36,804 bases of DNA from an uncultured Planctomycetaceae bacterium (GTDB lineage Bacteria > Planctomycetota > Planctomycetia > Pirellulales > Pirellulaceae), in contig CAIYOB010001057.1 in NCBI GenBank assembly GCA_903927685.1, positions 1 through 36,804 on the forward strand, written 5' to 3'. The position numbers were made by a program, and so were the translations under genes. The notes beneath the pieces were generated by a model, which saw nothing but the letters and a program-made list of their open reading frames with translations, ran no database searches and was not told the origin of the DNA. Shown piece after piece: positions 8,530-15,403 of the stretch (within the stretch, counting starts at the first letter, position 1; the number at the start of each line of letters is the position of its first letter).

Positions 8530-10047
8530 TCATCTGCTTCTGACGTCGATCTGGAGCCCCATTCCCAGGCAGGGCGATTCGGCGCGCTGCCGGTAGTCCC
8601 CGTTGGTCTCATCCACAAACAGCGGTTTCGCGATTCGGCTGTGCCTGTCCTGCCCGGACTCGGCCTGGTAGCGGGCGAACTCCGACGGCAGGTAGGACTT
8701 GCGGCCGCCCCAATCGATGAGCGGGCCCCCGGTCGTCTGCCAAGTGTTCATCGCCTCCGCCCAATTCGGCACGCCCCGGCCCAAGTGGATCAGCGGTTTC
8801 TCGGTAGTTGGCCAGTAAGCATTATGGTCGAGAACCAACCGGCGCTCGTCGGCCGGATCCATGATCAAGCAGACCGCCGCGCCATAGCCCGCGCAGAAGA
8901 CATTGTGGCGGATATAGACCTGGCTTGGCTGCGTGTGGGGGTCAATCAGCCACGCCCACACATGGTAACCGACCGGCTGTGGGTAAGGGTCGGACGGGCG
9001 CGGCGGGGCTTCCCCTTGCATGCTGAAGCCCCCGCCGGCGTTGAGGCAGGTGTTGTGCTCGAAATAGACCTCCCGCGAAGGCTCGCGGCATTCGTAGGCC
9101 GTCAGGCCGCAGTTCAGGAACAGGTTGTTGCGGAAAGCGAGCCGTTCAGGGATATTCCGCGTTCCCCCTCCCTGGTGCGTCACGCCGGAGTCGTAGATGT
9201 TGTCGAACAGGCAGCCTTCGACGATGACGTCGCTGGCGCCGTCCCAGAATTCGATCGCGTTGCCGAAACGCATCCGGCGCTCGCGGTGCCAGACGGCGCC
9301 GCCGATGAAACGGAATTCGCAATTGCGGATGATGATCTGCCGGGCCTGGGATTCCTGGTAGCCATGCACGCCGGAGTTCCGGAAGCTGAGGCTGTCCAGG
9401 ATGATGTGCTGCTGACCGCCGACGAGCCGCCGCTGGCCCCAGAGTACACACTCGATGCCGGCATACGTCAGTCCCGGGTTGGTCGGCGAGTAGAGGTAGA
9501 GGCGATCTCCTCCCTGCTGCTTGCCGAGGCCGGTGTAGTGCCAGTCCCCCGGTCGTCGCAGGTCCTCGATCTGCCAGCGCAGGTTGCCGCAGCACTGTCC
9601 GTCGTTGAAGATCAGGTTGCAGACCTCGCTGGGTATCGCCACCGTGCATCGCCAGACGGACGGTCGCTCCTCGACCCAGTGGTCCGGGGCGCCCACTGGG
9701 ATTGACCCCAGAAAAGCGGGCCTGGCGCCGTCGCCGTATGCGCCGTACAAGATCGGCGCCCCGGCCGTGCCGTTGCGAGTATGCAGCACATCGCGGATGA
9801 CGCTGCCGCGGTTGAAGAGCACGGTATCGCCGCCGGCGAACTCGCGTGCGACGTAGGTCTTGAACGGTCGGGACGGGGTCAAGCCGTCGTTGGCATCATC
9901 ACCCCCTGCCGGGTCGATGTGATAGGTCTGGCCGCGCATCGTCAGCGGCGGAGCGGCCGTCACGCGACGACCGAATCCGACGCTCGCGCACGCTGCGGCA
10001 GTCCCTATCCCCTGAACAAACCGTCGTCGGCTCAATGGAGGCTCCAT
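8530..10047 (-). CDS. Tat-exported right-handed parallel beta-helix protein
   Basis: 505 residues, start on the minus strand at 10047. The N-terminus MEPPLSRRRFVQ has a twin-arginine motif (R7-R9) followed by a hydrophobic Ala-rich stretch, predicting Tat export. The body shows repeated short strands with Asn/Gly turns (IILDSLSFRNSGVHG, IIIRNCEFRFIGGAVWH, VIVEGCLFDNIYDSGV, LAFRNNLFLNCG, VYFEHNTCLNAGGG), the signature of a pectate-lyase-like beta-helix. The N-terminal HIDPAGGDDANDGLTPSRPF is common in secreted planctomycete beta-helix proteins. No catalytic triad could be assigned. It sits between two arsenic operons in opposite orientation and has no evident link to them; it fits the polysaccharide theme of the left flank. 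Confidence 0.8.
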   Translation of the reverse strand: MEPPLSRRRFVQGIGTAAACASVGFGRRVTAAPPLTMRGQTYHIDPAGGDDANDGLTPSRPFKTYVAREFAGGDTVLFNRGSVIRDVLHTRNGTAGAPILYGAYGDGARPAFLGSIPVGAPDHWVEERPSVWRCTVAIPSEVCNLIFNDGQCCGNLRWQIEDLRRPGDWHYTGLGKQQGGDRLYLYSPTNPGLTYAGIECVLWGQRRLVGGQQHIILDSLSFRNSGVHGYQESQARQIIIRNCEFRFIGGAVWHRERRMRFGNAIEFWDGASDVIVEGCLFDNIYDSGVTHQGGGTRNIPERLAFRNNLFLNCGLTAYECREPSREVYFEHNTCLNAGGGFSMQGEAPPRPSDPYPQPVGYHVWAWLIDPHTQPSQVYIRHNVFCAGYGAAVCLIMDPADERRLVLDHNAYWPTTEKPLIHLGRGVPNWAEAMNTWQTTGGPLIDWGGRKSYLPSEFARYQAESGQDRHSRIAKPLFVDETNGDYRQRAESPCLGMGLQIDVRSR

Positions 10048-10173
10048 CGCAATGCCCTTTCACGGCTTCAGTCGGCCAACGTGCACCTCGAGCGAACTGA
10101 ACCAGGTTCATCTTGGCGGTTCCTTTGTCGATCTCTGACACTATCACAACGCAAGGGCGTCAGCCATTGCCCC

Positions 10174-10212
10174 GGGCCCGACAGCTCGCAGGCCCGACAT
10201 CTGGGCCCGACA
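10174..10212. repeat. Three short direct repeats upstream of ars operon II
   Basis: The 9-mer GGCCCGACA occurs at 10175-10183, 10191-10199 and 10204-10212, twice preceded by an extra G. It lies about 20-60 bases upstream of the operon II promoter, in the divergent gap with the beta-helix gene. Function is unknown; it could be an activator site or a degraded repeat. Confidence 0.45.
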
Positions 10213-10231
10213 CAAGAAATCCGAACCGGTC

Positions 10232-10269
10232 TTGATTCGTCATGTATATTTGGTTAAATTGCCAAGTAT
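10232..10269 (+). promoter_or_regulatory. Promoter and putative operator of ars operon II
   Basis: TTGATT (10232-10237) and TTAAAT (10254-10259) are spaced by 16 bases. An inverted repeat with 8-base arms and one mismatch, ATATTTGG (10246-10253) and CCAAGTAT (10262-10269), encloses the -10. An AT-rich dyad over the -10 is a typical place for an ArsR/SmtB operator. The stretch is clearly more AT-rich than its surroundings. Confidence 0.5.
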
Positions 10270-10289
10270 CAAGGGACGATAATCAGACC

Positions 10290-10613
10290 ATGAACGGCAA
10301 AACACTCGCCAAATACGAAGCCCGAGCCCAAATCATCAAGGCGTTAGCCCATCCGGCACGGTTGCTGATCGTGGACGAGCTGTCGAAGAACGGCGAGCGC
10401 TGTGTCTGTGAATTGACCGAGATGATTGGCTCGGACATGTCCACGGTTTCGCGTCACTTGGCCTTGCTCAAAGGCGCCGGGTTGGTCGAGGACGAGAAAC
10501 GCGGGCAAATGGTGTTTTACCGGATGCGCGTGCAGTGCCTCCTGAATTTCTTTGACTGCATCGAGTCGGTGATCGCGTGCAACGCCAGACGGCACCAGGA
10601 ACTGATTGCCTGA
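10290..10613 (+). CDS. arsR: ArsR/SmtB family repressor (ArsR2) heading operon II
   Basis: 107 residues from ATG 10290. Upstream in-frame codons would place the start inside the operator, so the ATG before NGKTLAKYEARAQ is preferred. It is a winged helix-turn-helix protein with a metalloid-binding pair in ERCVCELTEMIG (C38, C40), recognition helix SDMSTVSRHLALLKGAG and wing EDEKRGQMVFYRM. Two further cysteines follow (VQCLLNFFDC) plus one in VIACNARR, so a third or fourth ligand is possible. It differs from ArsR1 and ArsR3 and belongs to the type found beside ArsP/DUF318-like permeases. It probably represses the genes from 10703 to about 16306. Base composition here is lower in GC than neighbouring genes, which would fit transfer. 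Confidence 0.9.
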   Translation: MNGKTLAKYEARAQIIKALAHPARLLIVDELSKNGERCVCELTEMIGSDMSTVSRHLALLKGAGLVEDEKRGQMVFYRMRVQCLLNFFDCIESVIACNARRHQELIA

Positions 10614-10702
10614 TTGCCGGGCGTTTTTCTTGGGACAAGAATTGCTGATTTCGCCAAATAGCTTAGCATTCATTGCTGGCTTTAGGCAGAGGGATGCGAT
10701 CC

Positions 10703-12028
10703 ATGAACAAGCGTGAGTTGGGCATTTTCGCCGGCTTGACCGTGGTCTTCCTGCTGGCCTATTTCCTGAATTTCACCGATCCGAAAATCAAGAACGCCGT
10801 GCTGGAGGCGTTCTCGATGTTGCAGTGGTATGCGCGGAATCACACGTTGGCCTGCGTGGTGCCGGCGATGTTCATCGCCGGTGGGATCGCGTGCTTCTTC
10901 TCCAAGGAAGCCGTGCTGCGGCACCTGGGGCCGAAAGCCAACCGCGTCGAGGCGTATTCGGTCGCGTCGATTTCCGGCACGGTGCTCGCGGTGTGTTCGT
11001 GCAGCGTGCTGCCGATGTTTGCCGGCATTTATCGCGTCGGGGCGGGGCTGGGCCCCGCGTCGGCGTTCCTGTACTCCGGGCCGGCGATCAACGTGATGGC
11101 GATCTTCTTGACGGCGCGCGTGTTGGGCTACGATCTGGGCCTCGCCCGCTTGCTCGGCTCCATCGCGTTCGCTGTGATCATCGGCCTGCTGATGGCGTTC
11201 ATTTTTCGCAAGGACGAAGATCAGCGGACGGCCGCCGTGATGGCACTGCCGGAGCCCCCGCCGGCGAAACGCTCGCTGTGGCAGACGAGCCTGTTCTTCG
11301 TGGCGATGATCGGCTTCCTGGTCTTCAGCGACTGGGCGAACCCCAGCCAGACGGTCATCCACAAGACAGACGGGACACGGATGCAAGTGGCCGTGATGCT
11401 GGAAACCACCGAGACGCTCCGCGTGCAGATCGAGGAGCCGGTGGGCAACTGGCGAAAAGGCCAGAAGTTGGATCTCGAGAAGTCCGACATCGAACGGACG
11501 GAGCGTCTGGCACCGCCGAATTACCAGTGGGCGGTTTGGGTGTACGATCATCGCTGGTGGTTTGCCGGAGCCTGTTTTCTGGCCACGCTGGCGATGGTCG
11601 GGTCGTGGTTCGAGCGGGACGAACTGGCCGAGTGGATGGGCCAAACCTGGAGTTTTTCCAAGTCCATCATTCCCCTGCTGTTCGGCGGTGTGTTGGTGAC
11701 GGGGTTTGTCGGGGCCTTAATCCCGGAAGAGATGGTCGCCAAGTGGGTCGGCGGAGACAGTTTTCGGGCCAACATGGTGGCTTCCGTGATCGGGGCCATG
11801 TGGTACTTTGCGACGTTGACCGAAATCCCTATCTTGGAAGCGTTGCTCGGCTTGGGCATGGGCCGCGGTCCCGCCTTGACGCTCCTGTTAGCCGGGCCGG
11901 CGCTGTCGTTGCCCAGTATCGCGGTGATTTACAGCGTGGTCGGCTTCAAGAAAACGGCCGTGTTTGTTCTGCTGACCATCGTGATGAGTGCGGTGGTGGG
12001 AATGATTTTTGGGTGGTTCTTTGTCTAG
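10703..12028 (+). CDS. ArsP_1/DUF318-type permease with CSCS motif
   Basis: 441 residues. ATG 10703 is preferred because GGCAGAGGG (10685-10693) then has good spacing; ATG 10694 is too close to it. About eight to ten membrane helices. The hallmark CSCSVLPMFAGIYRVGAGLG (C98, C100) followed by FLYSGPAINV matches the ArsP_1 permease family (PF03773), whose characterised member ArsP exports trivalent methylarsenicals. A soluble insert of about 90 residues (near 200-290, with TQ/KTDGTRMQVAVMLETTE) splits the two helical halves and looks extracytoplasmic. The second half contains EEMVAKWVGGDSFRANMVASV. It is directly followed, 13 bases on, by a mini-thioredoxin, a pairing commonly seen for this family. 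The exact substrate (organoarsenical, As(III) or another thiophilic metal) is not determined. Confidence 0.85.
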   Translation: MNKRELGIFAGLTVVFLLAYFLNFTDPKIKNAVLEAFSMLQWYARNHTLACVVPAMFIAGGIACFFSKEAVLRHLGPKANRVEAYSVASISGTVLAVCSCSVLPMFAGIYRVGAGLGPASAFLYSGPAINVMAIFLTARVLGYDLGLARLLGSIAFAVIIGLLMAFIFRKDEDQRTAAVMALPEPPPAKRSLWQTSLFFVAMIGFLVFSDWANPSQTVIHKTDGTRMQVAVMLETTETLRVQIEEPVGNWRKGQKLDLEKSDIERTERLAPPNYQWAVWVYDHRWWFAGACFLATLAMVGSWFERDELAEWMGQTWSFSKSIIPLLFGGVLVTGFVGALIPEEMVAKWVGGDSFRANMVASVIGAMWYFATLTEIPILEALLGLGMGRGPALTLLLAGPALSLPSIAVIYSVVGFKKTAVFVLLTIVMSAVVGMIFGWFFV

Positions 12029-12041
12029 CCGGAGGTGCGTC

Positions 12042-12275
12042 ATGAAACTGGTTCAAGTGTTGGGTCCCGGGTGTGCCAAGTGCGAGAAACTCAAGAAAAA
12101 CGCCGAGCAGGCGGTTCAACAGGCGGGCGTCGAGGCGCTGGTCGAGAAGGTCACGGATATCAACGTGATCACGGGGTTTGGCGTGATGATGACGCCTGCC
12201 TTGGCGGTGGATGGCGAGGTAAAACTTGTCGGGAGAGTGGCCACTCCCGAGGAGATCCAGAAGTTCCTGTCCTGA
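12042..12275 (+). CDS. Mini-thioredoxin (redox-active disulfide protein 2-like)
   Basis: 77 residues from ATG 12042 with GGAGG (12031-12035) upstream. A compact thioredoxin/glutaredoxin-fold protein with active site GPGCAKC (C11, C14), the cis-proline context MMTPALAVDGEVKLVGRV and C-terminal PEEIQKFL. No signal peptide, so cytoplasmic. Proteins of this size (archaeal MTH895-like) often accompany ArsP-type permeases, where they may deliver or reduce the substrate or the permease cysteines. That role is inference. Confidence 0.85.
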   Translation: MKLVQVLGPGCAKCEKLKKNAEQAVQQAGVEALVEKVTDINVITGFGVMMTPALAVDGEVKLVGRVATPEEIQKFLS

Positions 12276-12339
12276 TCCCAGGACGTGTTTGCCGCGTTGC
12301 GTCGCGTTTCGCAGTCTGTCTTTCCACCAGGAGTCCACC

Positions 12340-12873
12340 ATGACCCAAAACTTAGATCGTCGCCGGTTCTTAAGAACCGCGGGCACGGGGATCGCCGCCA
12401 GCGTGGCCGCCTCGGCCGGCACCTCGGCATTTGCTGCCGAGACGGCTCCGCCCGACCTTCCCCTGCCGGACGCCGACACGGCGAAACCGGCGCCGGGAAC
12501 CGGCCAGCCAACCGTTTGCTGTGCGCCCGCCGCCAAACCGATCTACCCCTGCTCGGGCGCCGCCGACGTGGGCGAGATCGCCGACCACGCCGCCCGCAAG
12601 CTGACCGCCGACGGCGTGGGCAAAATGTCGTGCCTGGCCGGAATCGGCGGCCGGATACCGACCCTGCTGGAAATCGCCCGCGGGGCCCAAGTCATTCTGG
12701 CCATCGACGGTTGCCCGATGCATTGCGCCCGCCAGACGCTGGAGAAGGCCGGTTTCACCAAGTTCGAGCACATTTGCCTGGCCGACCTGGGAATGGCCAA
12801 GGGCAAGACCCCCGCCACGGCGGAAGCAGTGGCCAAGGTCGCCGCGGAAGGCAAGCAACGGCTGGGCGGGTAG
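12340..12873 (+). CDS. Tat-exported DGC-domain (putative zinc-binding) cysteine protein
   Basis: 177 residues from ATG 12340, with AGGAG (12329-12333). The N-terminus has a Tat motif RRRFLR (residues 7-12) and a hydrophobic Ala-rich region ending in AFAAETA. An acidic/Pro-rich linker carries a Cys pair (C60, C61). The rest matches the DGC domain (PF08859): YPCSGAADVGE (C71), GKMSCLAGIGG (C98), the name-giving DGCPMHC (C125, C129) and HICLADLG (C146). DGC proteins are predicted to bind zinc or another soft metal through these cysteines. Export by Tat implies that it folds, perhaps with its metal, before export; most family members I know of lack a signal. It sits between the permease/thioredoxin pair and the ArsF genes, where an ArsE-like partner might be expected; that equivalence is unproven. 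Confidence 0.8.
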   Translation: MTQNLDRRRFLRTAGTGIAASVAASAGTSAFAAETAPPDLPLPDADTAKPAPGTGQPTVCCAPAAKPIYPCSGAADVGEIADHAARKLTADGVGKMSCLAGIGGRIPTLLEIARGAQVILAIDGCPMHCARQTLEKAGFTKFEHICLADLGMAKGKTPATAEAVAKVAAEGKQRLGG

Positions 12874-12880
12874 GCCCGAC

Positions 12881-12920
12881 GCGCTGTGGCCGGTCTCCGG
12901 GCGCTGTGGCCGGTCTCCTG
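12881..12920. repeat. Tandem direct repeat in the DGC-arsF gap
   Basis: Two adjacent 20-base units at 12881-12900 and 12901-12920 share GCGCTGTGGCCGGTCTCC and differ only at the end. GGTCTCC is mirrored by GGAGACC about 75 bases downstream, so the 165-base gap before the next start can fold. The wording resembles dispersed planctomycete intergenic repeats. Confidence 0.55.
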
Positions 12921-13042
12921 ACCGAGCCACCGGGCCGACCGCAGGTCTCCAGGTTCGAGGCGACGTGCGGTCGGCGAGGCGGCGGGGTCGGAGACCCGCG
13001 CCGAGCGCGAGCGCAGCCAGGCCGCTGGAAAGGAAGACTCGC

Positions 13043-13696
13043 ATGGAACTGAAGAATGCCGTCACGATCTGCCTGATCTCGTTGTTCTCGGCGACGCTTG
13101 TGTTGCTGATCGCGCGGGCCCTTGACCTGCAGGCGGCCGCGCGGCTCGAGCCGCAACTGGCCCGCATCGTCGAGGAGCTCGAAGGCTTGCGCAAGCAAGG
13201 CGGACTCCCGGCGGGCGGTGCAACCAGTCGGGCCGAAGCAGCGGTCGCCGATGGCTTGATCGTGTACTACCTGCACAGCAACACGCGCTGCCCGACCTGC
13301 CGCTCGATCGAGTCGCAAGCGCAGGAGGTCGTGCAGCAGGGCTTCGCCGCCGAACTCAAGTCCGGAGCGGTTACGTGGAAGGTCCTCAACTACGAGGACC
13401 CCTCGGTGGCCGATCTGGCAGCCAAGTTCGAGATTCAGATGCCGGTCGTGGTGCTCGCCAGGATGCAAGCCGGCGAAATCGCCCAATGGAAGCGGCTGGA
13501 CCGCGTCTGGGCGCTGGTGGGAGACAAACCCGGTTACGCTGCGTACCTGCGGGACGAGATCAGCCGAATGGTCCGTCCGGCGGAGTCCCAGCCGGCCTCG
13601 CCGTCCTCCGGCGACAAGCCGGCAGCGCCGGCCGCCGGCGGGAAGCCGGCGGACGAACCGGTCTCCTCACCCGTGGATTTACCGATTCCCGAGTAA
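13043..13696 (+). CDS. arsF: ArsF-like membrane-anchored thioredoxin-fold protein (ArsF1)
   Basis: 217 residues from ATG 13043 with AAGGAAG (13030-13036). One N-terminal helix (residues ~6-27, TICLISLFSATLVLLIARAL) anchors it, followed by a short coiled segment (LARIVEELEGLRKQ) and a thioredoxin-like domain with NTRCPTCRSIE (C83, C86). The ~40-residue C-terminal tail is rich in Pro, Ala, Ser and Lys. ArsF of the arsEFG system is annotated as a subunit that, with ArsE, reduces nitro-phenyl arsenicals. Here two ArsF paralogs are in tandem and no recognisable ArsE is present. The CPTC site faces the periplasm by topology, which fits a thiol-disulfide role. The ArsF name follows family resemblance; activity is unknown. 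Confidence 0.75.
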   Translation: MELKNAVTICLISLFSATLVLLIARALDLQAAARLEPQLARIVEELEGLRKQGGLPAGGATSRAEAAVADGLIVYYLHSNTRCPTCRSIESQAQEVVQQGFAAELKSGAVTWKVLNYEDPSVADLAAKFEIQMPVVVLARMQAGEIAQWKRLDRVWALVGDKPGYAAYLRDEISRMVRPAESQPASPSSGDKPAAPAAGGKPADEPVSSPVDLPIPE

Positions 13697-13720
13697 CGAA
13701 ACCTGACAGGAGAAAGCCTC

Positions 13721-14149
13721 ATGAATCGTATCGCCTCCACGATCCCCTTCACGCGGATCGCCCTGCTGTTGGCCGTTGCTGCCGTCGGCAGCTTGGCCCA
13801 GGCAGCAGACGCCCCCAAGGATCGGGTCGTCGTCATGTATTTTCATCGCACGGAGCGTTGTCCGACCTGTCGGACCATGGGCAGCTACTCGGAGGAGGCC
13901 GTCAAGACGGCGTTTGCCGAGGAACTCAAGAAGGGCCAGGTGGCATTCCACTTCATCGACTTCGAGGCGGAGAAGAACGCCCGTTACGCCAAAGCCTACA
14001 ACATCAGCGGACCGGCGCTGATCGTGGCCAAGATCGCGGACAACAAAGTCGCCTCGTACAAGGACCTGGACGAGATTTGGACCAAGGTCCGCGACAAGCC
14101 GGCGTTTCTTCAGTACGTCCAGGAAAACATCAAGGCGCTGGCAAGATGA
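13721..14149 (+). CDS. arsF: ArsF-like secreted thioredoxin-fold protein (ArsF2)
   Basis: 142 residues from ATG 13721 with GACAGGAGAAAG upstream. A cleavable signal peptide (RIALLLAVAAVGSLAQA|AD, cleavage near residue 28) leads to a thioredoxin-like domain with ERCPTCRTMG (C47, C50), then HFIDFEAEKNARYAKAYNI and a cis-proline-like SGPALIV. It is a paralog of ArsF1 (shared CPTCR and the later DEIWTKVRDKP versus DRVWALVGDKP), lacking the anchor and Pro-rich tail. Its stop overlaps the arsG start (ATGA), so it is translationally coupled to that membrane protein. A soluble plus an anchored form around one membrane partner suggests a relay; this is inference. Confidence 0.8.
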   Translation: MNRIASTIPFTRIALLLAVAAVGSLAQAADAPKDRVVVMYFHRTERCPTCRTMGSYSEEAVKTAFAEELKKGQVAFHFIDFEAEKNARYAKAYNISGPALIVAKIADNKVASYKDLDEIWTKVRDKPAFLQYVQENIKALAR

Positions 14150-14895
14150 CCTATCTCCTGTACGTCGTGGCCGCGCTGTACCTGGGCCTGCTGACCTCGA
14201 TCAGTCCCTGTCCCTTGGCGACCAATATCGCCGCGATTTCGTATGTCGCGCGAAAGGTCGGCGATCCGCGACTGGTCGTCCATGCCGGCCTGCTGTACAC
14301 GTTGGGACGCTGCCTATTGTACTTGGCGCTGGCGGCCCTGCTAACGACGACGGCCTTGTCGATCCCCGTCGTGTCGATCTTCCTGCAGAAGTACATGCAC
14401 CTGGTGCTGGGACCCATTTTCTTGCTGCTGGGCATGTTTCTGGTCGGGCTGATCACGGTCTCCAGCGGGGGCACGATGATGAGCCAACGCATGCAGCAGC
14501 GTGTTGACGCGTTGGGCATCTGGGGCGCCTTGTTGCTGGGAGTGTTCTTTGCCCTCTCGTTCTGTCCGACATCGGCCGCCTGGTTCTTCGGCCTGGTGGC
14601 CTTGATCATGGGTTCGGAAGCCGGGGCGATTACCGGCGTGCTGGACAAGGTGGGGATCGCGCTGCCGCAGGCCGCCTTGCCCGGCGGATCATTCGTCCTG
14701 CCGTTGGTCTACGGCCTGGGCACCGGCGTGCCCGTGCTGGTCGTCGCCTTCCTGCTCGCCTACAGCGCCAAGTCGGTCGGCAAGGCGTACAACGCGCTGG
14801 CGAAAGTCGAGTGGTGGGCCAGGATGGCCACGGGTTGGCTGTTCATCCTGCTGGGAATCTGGTTCTCGCTGACGTACGTGTTTGAACTGCGGTAG
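14146..14895 (+). CDS. arsG: ArsG-like/CcdA-like membrane protein with paired intramembrane cysteines
   Basis: 249 residues from ATG 14146, overlapping the arsF2 stop. About six helices. The first helix has TSISPCPLATNIAAI (C22) and the fourth LSFCPTSAAWFFGL (C140). The Cys-Pro pairs in these two symmetry-related helices are the hallmark of CcdA/DsbD-type thiol electron carriers. Annotation families call such proteins ArsG and assign efflux of aromatic arsenicals in the arsEFG operon. The cysteine layout and the coupled CPTC partners equally fit electron transfer from cytoplasmic thioredoxin to periplasmic ArsF. A third cysteine (C56, TLGRCLLYL) is present. The DsbD/CcdA superfamily call is strong; choosing between transport and redox needs experiment. 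Confidence 0.8.
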   Translation: MTYLLYVVAALYLGLLTSISPCPLATNIAAISYVARKVGDPRLVVHAGLLYTLGRCLLYLALAALLTTTALSIPVVSIFLQKYMHLVLGPIFLLLGMFLVGLITVSSGGTMMSQRMQQRVDALGIWGALLLGVFFALSFCPTSAAWFFGLVALIMGSEAGAITGVLDKVGIALPQAALPGGSFVLPLVYGLGTGVPVLVVAFLLAYSAKSVGKAYNALAKVEWWARMATGWLFILLGIWFSLTYVFELR

Positions 14896-14919
14896 CGTCG
14901 TACTTGGGGAGGTGTTGCC

Positions 14920-15196
14920 ATGTCGGAGAGCAGTGATCTCGCTGGCCCCGAAATGGACGATTGCCAAGCTTTCTGGGCTGCTGAACGGATTCACGCGCAT
15001 CGCCCGGATGATCCCCAATGCGCCGTCGATCGCGGGCCACGGTTCCAACCCGATCGCCTACAGTCCATCCCTGACGGCGCAGGATCGAAGCGCGCTGGCG
15101 GAGTTGTTCGCGGGACTGGGCGAGTTACCCGAAGTGGAGGAAGGCAAGCTGGAGAGCTATGCCCTTCTGACGGCCATGGGGCCCACGTACTTGTGG
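14920..15196 (+). pseudogene. Remnant of a pyrroline-5-carboxylate-reductase-like gene
   Basis: A good ribosome site and start (GGGGAGG, ATG 14920) read into the wrong frame. In the frame beginning near 14933 the translation is VISLAPKWTIAKLSGLLNGF, then RIARMIPNAPSIAGHGSNP, a short variable part and ESYALLTAMGPTYLW. This is the middle of a ProC-like NADP-dependent oxidoreductase: the end of the Rossmann domain with the conserved RMIPN..P, and the start of the dimerisation domain (LTAMGP.Y). The N-terminal dinucleotide-binding GxGxxG half is missing, as is the C-terminal helix bundle. The deletion between the start codon and the fragment changed the frame. It lies in operon II directly after arsG. 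A redox or non-proline role in the intact ancestor is possible. Confidence 0.7.
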
Positions 15197-15223
15197 CCGC
15201 GAAACATGAGAGCCTCGTCGGGC

Positions 15224-15402
15224 GAGTTCATCGACGTGTGGGAGAAGCCGGCCGAAGCTGACAGACACGGCATCCAAACGATCCCGACGCGGGTTCTCGT
15301 TGTCGCTTCAGGCAAAGGACTCTCCCGCCACGCAGTTTTTTCTCGCAGGAAGCGATCCTGACCAAGTGGAAGGAATTCGGCATCGAGCGGAAGGAAGGCT
15401 GA
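15224..15402 (+). pseudogene. Remnant of a thioredoxin-like gene, fused to the ProC-like remnant and frameshifted
   Basis: In the same frame as the ProC-like fragment the translation becomes EFIDVWEKPAEADRHGIQTI then PTRVLVVASGKGLSRHAVF, the C-terminal half of a thioredoxin-fold protein with its cis-proline IPT. At a run of six T (15336-15341) the frame shifts. The next frame continues the domain as FSQEAILTKWKEFGIERKEG and stops at 15400-15402, one base before the next gene. Restoring one T would rejoin it. The N-terminal half with the CxxC site is absent, apparently lost in the deletion that fused it to the ProC-like gene. Confidence 0.7.
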
Positions 15403-15403
15403 G

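Noticed and set aside
12881..12920. Tandem repeat considered as a CRISPR seed
   Set aside because: Only two adjacent units with no spacer and no cas genes.
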